From NCBI GenBank assembly GCA_015680905.1, contig CM027377.1:36728501-36792500 (forward strand): a stretch of 64,000 nucleotides of DNA, read 5' to 3'. A program made the position numbers and the translations under genes. Shown one piece after another: positions 58,086-64,000 of this stretch (its first letter is position 1; each line of letters begins with the position of its first letter). Below the pieces are notes generated by a model. It had not been told where the DNA came from and ran no database searches. It saw only the letters and a list, made by a program, of their open reading frames with translations. This DNA comes from Coptis chinensis. Its lineage: Eukaryota > Streptophyta > Magnoliopsida > Ranunculales > Ranunculaceae.

Positions 58086-61000
58086 ATGAGATTAAGATCT
58101 GGTACGCATAAACCTACTATATTTGTTTATCGTAGACGCAGAAATAATCCCCTATCTAGAAATTCACCAATCACCACACACCAACACTACATCAATAGCA
58201 ATAGGTGAAGAAATAGCAGAAATACCTCTCTCTGATTTCTATAAAGCTTTAAACGATAGACCTGAGTCCTGTATAATTCTTACAGATACTACGGGAGATT
58301 TTAGAATCCCCCCTAATATATTTAATCTGCTACCTGTTTTCCATGGTTTAGACCATGAGAAACCTTATCAACACTTACGTAGGATACAACAAGTTCTTAC
58401 TACATTTCATCATCCTAACGTAAGACCTAAACAAATAAAGCACAGGGTGTTTCCTTTCACCCTAGCTGACAAAGCAGCTGCTTAGCTAACAACACAAAAG
58501 CCAAACTCTATCGATACATGGGAAAAACTAGTAGAATTATTTATGGAACAATTTTACCCGCCACAGAAGACTAATGAGATGCCACAAAATATTCATTTCT
58601 TTCGCCAAAAGCCTCAAGAATCCTTTTTTAAATCTTGGAATCGTTTCACTGATCTTCTAGTAGAATGTCCACATCATAATCTTGGTAAAGATACACTAGT
58701 TCGTGCCTTCTTCAAAGGCCTATCCCAACATCATAAAGAGACTTTAGATATCATGAATGGAGGATATTTCCTAGGTAAAGGAGCCATATATGCATATAAA
58801 TTTCGAGATAATCAATCAAAAAAAGTAACAACTGGGGAGGTAATGATTACTCCCACTCCATTCCTTCTTCTACAGCTAAGGCAGCCAGCATGTTTGAGAT
58901 TAAACAAGATCCTAAACTAAAAACTTTAATTGAATCCCTCACTCATAAGGTAGATGCCCTTTCTATTAATAAATAAGAAGAGAAACCAACTCCCGTCATG
59001 AATATAAACTCTCTTCGCTGTAATTTCTATTATAGTCTTGAACATTCTGATCATTATTGTCCTCTTGCTTATGAACAACCACAATCACAACCAGAAGATG
59101 TATGTGCTTTTAATTATATACCTAACACACCTTGGAGACAAAATCATAATTTTAGTTGGCGTAGTAATTAACAACAAGGAGCACCTCCATGTTTTATTAA
59201 TCAAAACATTAGGCCCACCAATAACTATAATCAATATCAACCTAGGCAAGGACAAGGGCAAGGTAATTATACTAATAATAGAAGTTTAGTCCCGATAAAT
59301 AACAACTATCAAAATCCACCCGTTAATAATCAATGTGAGATAGTTCCTGTTACTCAACCCATGACAACGCAACCTTCCCAAACTAATAGATTCGATGCAT
59401 ACATACAAGCTCAACAACTGATTTTACTAGCAATCCAACAATCCATCCAATAGTTAGCCCAAGAAAAACCACAACAAAAAGGCGTGGCTCCAGGTCAACT
59501 TGTAACTAATCCAAAATCAATAAACACAGCCTTCGAATTAAATGGTAGTTCTAATAATGAAAATATAATACAAGGAGAACTAAAGGTCGTCACAACTCTC
59601 CGTTAAGGGAAAGTGGTTGACAACAAAGTAATAATGCCTGAGGATTCCCCACAACAAGATAAAGAAAACTTACTAGATACCATAGTTGAAACTGAAGATC
59701 CTACCACAGTAGAAGTACCAGTTAAACCTCAACTTAAGGGGAAAATGACAACACTTAAAGAAAAAGTCAATACTTATATTGACCCTTATGCTAAATATAG
59801 AGAAAAACCAAGGTTTCCCCAGAGACTAACTATGTTAAAAAAAGACAATAATTTTGACGAGATTAAGGAAGTTTTTAAAAATTTAACTATAAACCTAACT
59901 TTCCTCAAAGCTATAAAACGTCTTCCAACACACGCTAAGTTTCTTAAAGATTTGTGCACCACAAAGTGGAAAACAAACATACCTAAAGAAGCCTTCTTAA
60001 CATAACAGTTTTCCTCTTTATCTGAACATAACGAAATCGTTAAGTACAAGGACTCTGGTCATCCCACTGTGCAATGCACCTTAGGCGATACTTTCACAAC
60101 AACTGCTCTTTTAGATCTAGGGGCGAGTGTTAACTTACTCTCGTTTTACCTTTATAAATAACTAGGTATACACGATCTAAAACCGACTAAAATGACTCTG
60201 TAGTTAACCGATCGTTCGATTAAGTATCCTAAGGGCGTAGTTGAAAATATTCTTGTTAAAGTACAAGACTTCTATTATCCAGCCGATTTTGTCATTCTAG
60301 ACACAGAAGTCACCCATGACTCTGTTCATATAATCTTAGGGCGTCCTTTCTTGGCAAATACCAATGCCCTAATTAATTATCGTGATGGTTTGATATCCAT
60401 TTCCTTTGGAAATCTTGCTGTTGAGGGAAATATTTTTAAAACGATGCAACAGACACCAGACATGACTATAGATGGCAAAATTAACATGATAGAGAACCTC
60501 GCTCAAGATTATTTTAATAAAACTTTTACAGATAATCAGATGCACCAATTTCTTTCCTTTGGCTGTACTGAAGATTCTTACATCCAAGAAGTACATGACC
60601 TCTTAGAAGCTACTCCTATCCATGATCTAGCTCCTGAGTTTGAAGAACTCATTCCTAAACAAATCTGCATTTTAGAGGAGAACAACCCTCCTGAATCCCT
60701 CATTCCCACTCCTCCCACCCCTGAGCTTAAACCTCTTCCCGTTGAGTTAAAATACATTCATCTTGATCCGGACGGCACTAATTCGATTATTATATCATCT
60801 CAGTTATCTGCTACTAAAGAGGCAAATTTGATTAGGGTTATTCGTGAACATCGTTCTATGATTCGTTGGTCTTTAGACGATATTAAGGGTATTGACCCTT
60901 GCGTATGCAAACATCGCATACATTTGGAGGATAATGTGAAAACCACCCGTGAGCCACAACGTCGTTTGAACCCTGCCATGAAAGAAGTAGTGAGAGCAGA

Positions 61001-63273
61001 AGTTTTGAGATTATGCAATGCTGGCATTATATACCCCATTTCAGATAGTGAATGGATGAGCCCATTTCATGTAGTCCCTAAAAAATCTGGTGTTACAGTC
61101 ATTCGTAATGCCGATGGAAAGTTAGTTTCCACCTGTATTCCTATAACGTGGCGGATTTGTATCGATGATAGGAAGCTTAATGCTATGACACATAAGAAAC
61201 ACTTTCCTTTACCCTTTGTCGACCAAATGTTTGAACGCACAGCCGGCCACATAGTTTTAGGTCATATTATTTCTAAAAATGGAATATAAGTAGATAAAGC
61301 TAAAATAGATAAATATTGTCTCTGCCTATACCACGGACTGTCCGTGACATTAGAGCCTTTCTAGGCCATGCATGTTTCTATAGATGTTTCATAAAAGATT
61401 TTTCAAAAATAGCTAAGCCTTTAACACAATTGCTTTTAAAAGATGCCATTTTTTTATTTTAATCATGACTGCAAACAGGCTTTTGAAACTTTGAAAGCCG
61501 TTTTAACCTCTGCACCTATCATAAAACCACCAGATTGGTCAAAACCTTTTGAACTTATGTGTGGTGCTAGTGATTATGATGTTGGTGTTGTGCTAGGACA
61601 GAAGTTTGATAATAAGTCTACCGTAATTTTTTATGCTAGTAATACCTTAAATGATGCTCAACGTAATTACATAACTACTGAAAAGGAATTTCTAGCCGTT
61701 GTCTATGCCTTAGATAAGTTTCGTCCCTACTTAGTTGGTTCCACGACCATCGTCTATACAGATCATGCCACGCTTAGGCACCTTCTCGTGAAGAAGGATG
61801 CTAAGCAGAGATTGATCCGTTGGATTCTTCTCCTAACTAAATTTATCTTAGAAATTAAGGATAAAAAAAGAGCTGAAAATGTAGTTGCAGATCACTTATC
61901 TAGATTAGCTAATGAGGATGACAGTGATTCCGAATCGATATCTTACTCTTTTCCGGATGAGCATCTATATGCACTTTTTTCTGCACCTTGGTATGCAGAC
62001 ATAGTAAATTTCTTAGTGTCTGAGATCATTCCTGACATATGGACCAGGAATGAACACAAACAATTTTTGGCAAAAGTTAAATTTTACTACTAGGATGAAC
62101 CCTACCTTTTTAAGTATTGTGCGGATCAGATAATACGACGTTGCATTCCCCAGTGGGAGCACAATGAAGTCTTATCCTTCTGCCATGAACAATCATGCGG
62201 GATCATTTTAGTGGAAAGAAAATTGCTGCCAAAGTTCTGCAATACAGTTTTTATTGGTTGACCCTGTTTCAAGATGCCCATGCACATTGTAAAGCGTGTA
62301 TTAGATGTCAACAACTTAGGCGTATTACTCAACGTAATATGATACCCCTAAATCCCATTCTTATAGTGGAGATATTTGATGTCTGGGGTATTGATTTTAT
62401 GGGTCCGTTTCTTGGCATTGTTTCATTTATATTCTTGTAGTTGTAGACTACGTTTCTAAATGGATTGAAGCTATGGCTTGTCATAATAATGATCATAAAA
62501 CTGTAGTATTGTTTATGAAGGAGTATATTTTCTCACGTTTTGGCGCATCTAAGGCCATCATTAGTGATGGAGGAAAACATTTATGTAATAGAGTTACTGA
62601 AACTTTAGTTAAGAAATATGGAGTTACCCATAAGGTGGAGACTTTGTATCACCCACAAACTAGTGGTCAAGTAGAGGTGTCTAATAGAGAAATTAAAAAT
62701 ATATTAGAAACGACAGTTATTCCTGATAAGAAAGACTGGCCTAGACACCTAACAGATGCTTTATGGGCATACAGAACGGCTTTTAAAACACTTATTGGTA
62801 TGTCCCCTTACCGGTTAGTTTTTGATAAACCTTGTCACTTGCCTGTTGAGTTAGAATATCGTGCCCTGTGGGCTACTAAAAGTTTAAATTTCAACATTAA
62901 TGCCACTGGTGTCAAGCGCAAATTACAATTAAATGAGCTTGAAGAAATCTGTAAAGCTTACAATTCAACATTAATGCCACTGGTGTGGGCTTACGATTTA
63001 GAAAAGGATTATAAAGCTTACATGAAACGTATTCATGATAAACATATTTTGTGTAAAGAGTTTGACCTTGGTCAAAAAGTTTTGTTATATAACTCACGTT
63101 TGCATATTTTTCCTAGTAAATTAAAAACACATTGGTCGGGACCTTTTCTGGTTACTGATGTCACTCATTAAGGAGTAATTACTTTGGTAAATCCCAAAGA
63201 TAACAATACATTTCAAGTAAATGACCAACGCTTAAAACATTTCCATGAATTACGTTCGCCTGCTGTAGAATAA
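58086..63273 (+). pseudogene. Element E gag-protease-RT-RNase H-integrase
   Basis: Starts ATGAGATTAAGATCTGG (MRLRSG) at 58086. Gag: LLPVFHGLDHEKPYQHLRRI, AFFKGLSQHHKETLDIMNGG. Protease: LLDLGASVNLL (60110-60145), then GRPFLANTNALINY. RT: N-terminal part IRWSLDDIKGIDP, SPFHVVPKKSGVTV, WRICIDDRKLNA, FPLPFVDQMFERTAGH, then an in-frame jump to IVLGHIISKNGI, so the fingers/palm segment with the YxDD site is gone. RNase [19 protein letters not shown], where the first catalytic Asp is Gly, with [12 protein letters not shown] and [11 protein letters not shown] kept. Integrase: zinc part near 62170-62310, then [31 protein letters not shown] (D, D, E present) and [20 protein letters not shown]. Ends PAVE at 63273. 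More than ten stops and several frameshifts; not functional. Confidence 0.85.
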
Positions 63274-63637
63274 ACTCTTCTACAAGACCTTGTTTATGAG
63301 GACTGGCCTCTTTTCTTGGTGTAGTTCCTATCTTAATTCTATATTTTGGGAGTACTCCATTAAGGTAACCGGACCCTTTCGGAGTGTGTGGTTGTAAGTG
63401 TCGGATCCTTAGTCCACATTCATGTAATTCACGCATTTCTTTCTTACATTTCTTCTCAATTCTTTTGAGTAGTGTTTCTATATGGAGTGATTTACATTTG
63501 TACTTGCTTTATTATTGTATTTGTAAGTGGGTTGGACCACTTAGGTCCGCCCGCATGGATCAAGGATCCATCCCCAATATAAGCTACTCCTTGGATCGTA
63601 GGATTGTAATCCTACTGGATAGAATATAATCTATCCT
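63274..63637 (+). other. Element E post-pol segment
   Basis: Non-coding. At 63360-63417 it has the box ggtaaccgg ... agtgtgtggttgtaagtg ... ggatccttagtccac, conserved in B (24200-24140) and D (49944-49885) at the same place relative to the end of the polyprotein. Confidence 0.55.
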
Positions 63638-64000
63638 CACTACAAGAATACTGAGCATTTTGCCACGGTCCTTGGCTGTGGCTAAAAACCTTTTGCCACG
63701 GTTATAAACCGTTACATGGGCCGTGGTGAATTTTTCCGCTTGCCACAGCACTAAACCGTGGCTAATGCTCACACGACCCCGTACCCCTGCATTTTGTGGA
63801 ATGGATATATAATTTAGCCACAGTTCTAGGCCGTGGCAAATGCCTTTTATTGGACTGTATCTAATATTTAGCCACAGTTTATGGCCGTGGCAAATGTATT
63901 GAATTGGATAAAAAAAATAATAATTCTGGCACCATACAATTCATACAATTTGCGTCACACCTGCAGGTCATACAAAATTCTATCATTTCAATCAAACCCA
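63638..64000 (+). mobile_element. Left end of another CACTA element
   Basis: Starts CACTACAAGAATACTGAGC and has at least eight subterminal words of the form tgccacgg/ccgtggca within 270 bp (for example 63660, 63693, 63718, 63753, 63830, 63880). CACTACAAGAA is a common plant CACTA terminus. The element runs out of the window, so its coding content and target duplication cannot be seen. Confidence 0.8.

Larger units (their letters stand above)
55245..63637 (+). mobile_element. Element E: Athila-like retrotransposon with pol, decayed
   Basis: Plus orientation: 5' LTR 55245-57199, primer site, gag-protease-RT-RNase H-integrase 58086-63273, then a post-pol segment cut by a CACTA element at 63638. 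The 3' part and 3' LTR lie outside the window or are lost. Gag and protease are clearly related to those of A, B and D, so it represents the pol-bearing form of the lineage. Confidence 0.85.

Overview
The window looks like AT-rich heterochromatic DNA of a flowering plant, probably a eudicot. It holds plant-type Ty3/gypsy (Athila-like) LTR retrotransposons, CACTA and Mutator-like DNA transposons, a plant-type LINE, and fragments of plant-specific nuclear genes. I see no intact host gene, no rRNA or tRNA gene and no CRISPR. Nearly everything is transposon nested inside transposon. The nesting can be read directly, because most insertions keep their target-site duplications (TSDs) and the broken host reading frames rejoin across them.

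Layout. (1) 121-4341: a Mutator-like (MULE) transposase pseudogene on the minus strand, split in its zinc-binding region by a solo LTR (548-2187, TSD taggt). (2) 5304-5840: a hAT-type MITE. (3) 6565-6859 plus 42229-42720: one LINE ORF split by a 35-kb insertion, element A (about 6860-42223, minus strand, TSD tccat). (4) Element A carries gag-protease and two further ORFs (called TP1 and TP2 here) but no reverse transcriptase, RNase H or integrase. Its gag is interrupted by sister element B (16970-29527, TSD aatac, both LTRs 1534 bp). Its 5' LTR is interrupted by a solo LTR of the same lineage (C, 30707-31822, TSD gttcc) and by a 9-kb CACTA element (31973-41028, TSD agt). (5) The CACTA element is a gene-fragment carrier with pieces of at least five host genes: synaptotagmin/SMP protein, MurJ-like flippase, M1 aminopeptidase, a GDT1/UPF0016 chloroplast membrane protein and a receptor-like cytoplasmic kinase, some with exon-intron borders. 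It also contains a Mutator-type MITE. (6) 43620-45358: a second LINE copy. (7) 45359-54804: element D, a truncated relative of A and B. (8) 54805-55244: a short single-copy-looking piece between two head-to-head 5' LTRs. (9) 55245-63637: element E, plus strand, an Athila-like element with gag, protease, RT, RNase H and integrase regions, all decayed; the RT catalytic core is missing through an in-frame deletion. (10) 63638 to the end: the start of another CACTA element.

How the parts relate. A, B, D and E share gag, a primer-binding site of tRNA-Asp type and LTR ends of the form TGATAAG...CTTATCA. E has the pol functions that A and B lack, so an E-like element is a plausible source of enzymes for A/B mobility (inference). 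The most unusual material is the A/B architecture: gag-pro followed by TP1 and TP2, each ORF followed by a copy of a polypurine-tract-like sequence, with other conserved non-coding boxes between the ORFs. The second is the rearranged gene-capturing CACTA element.
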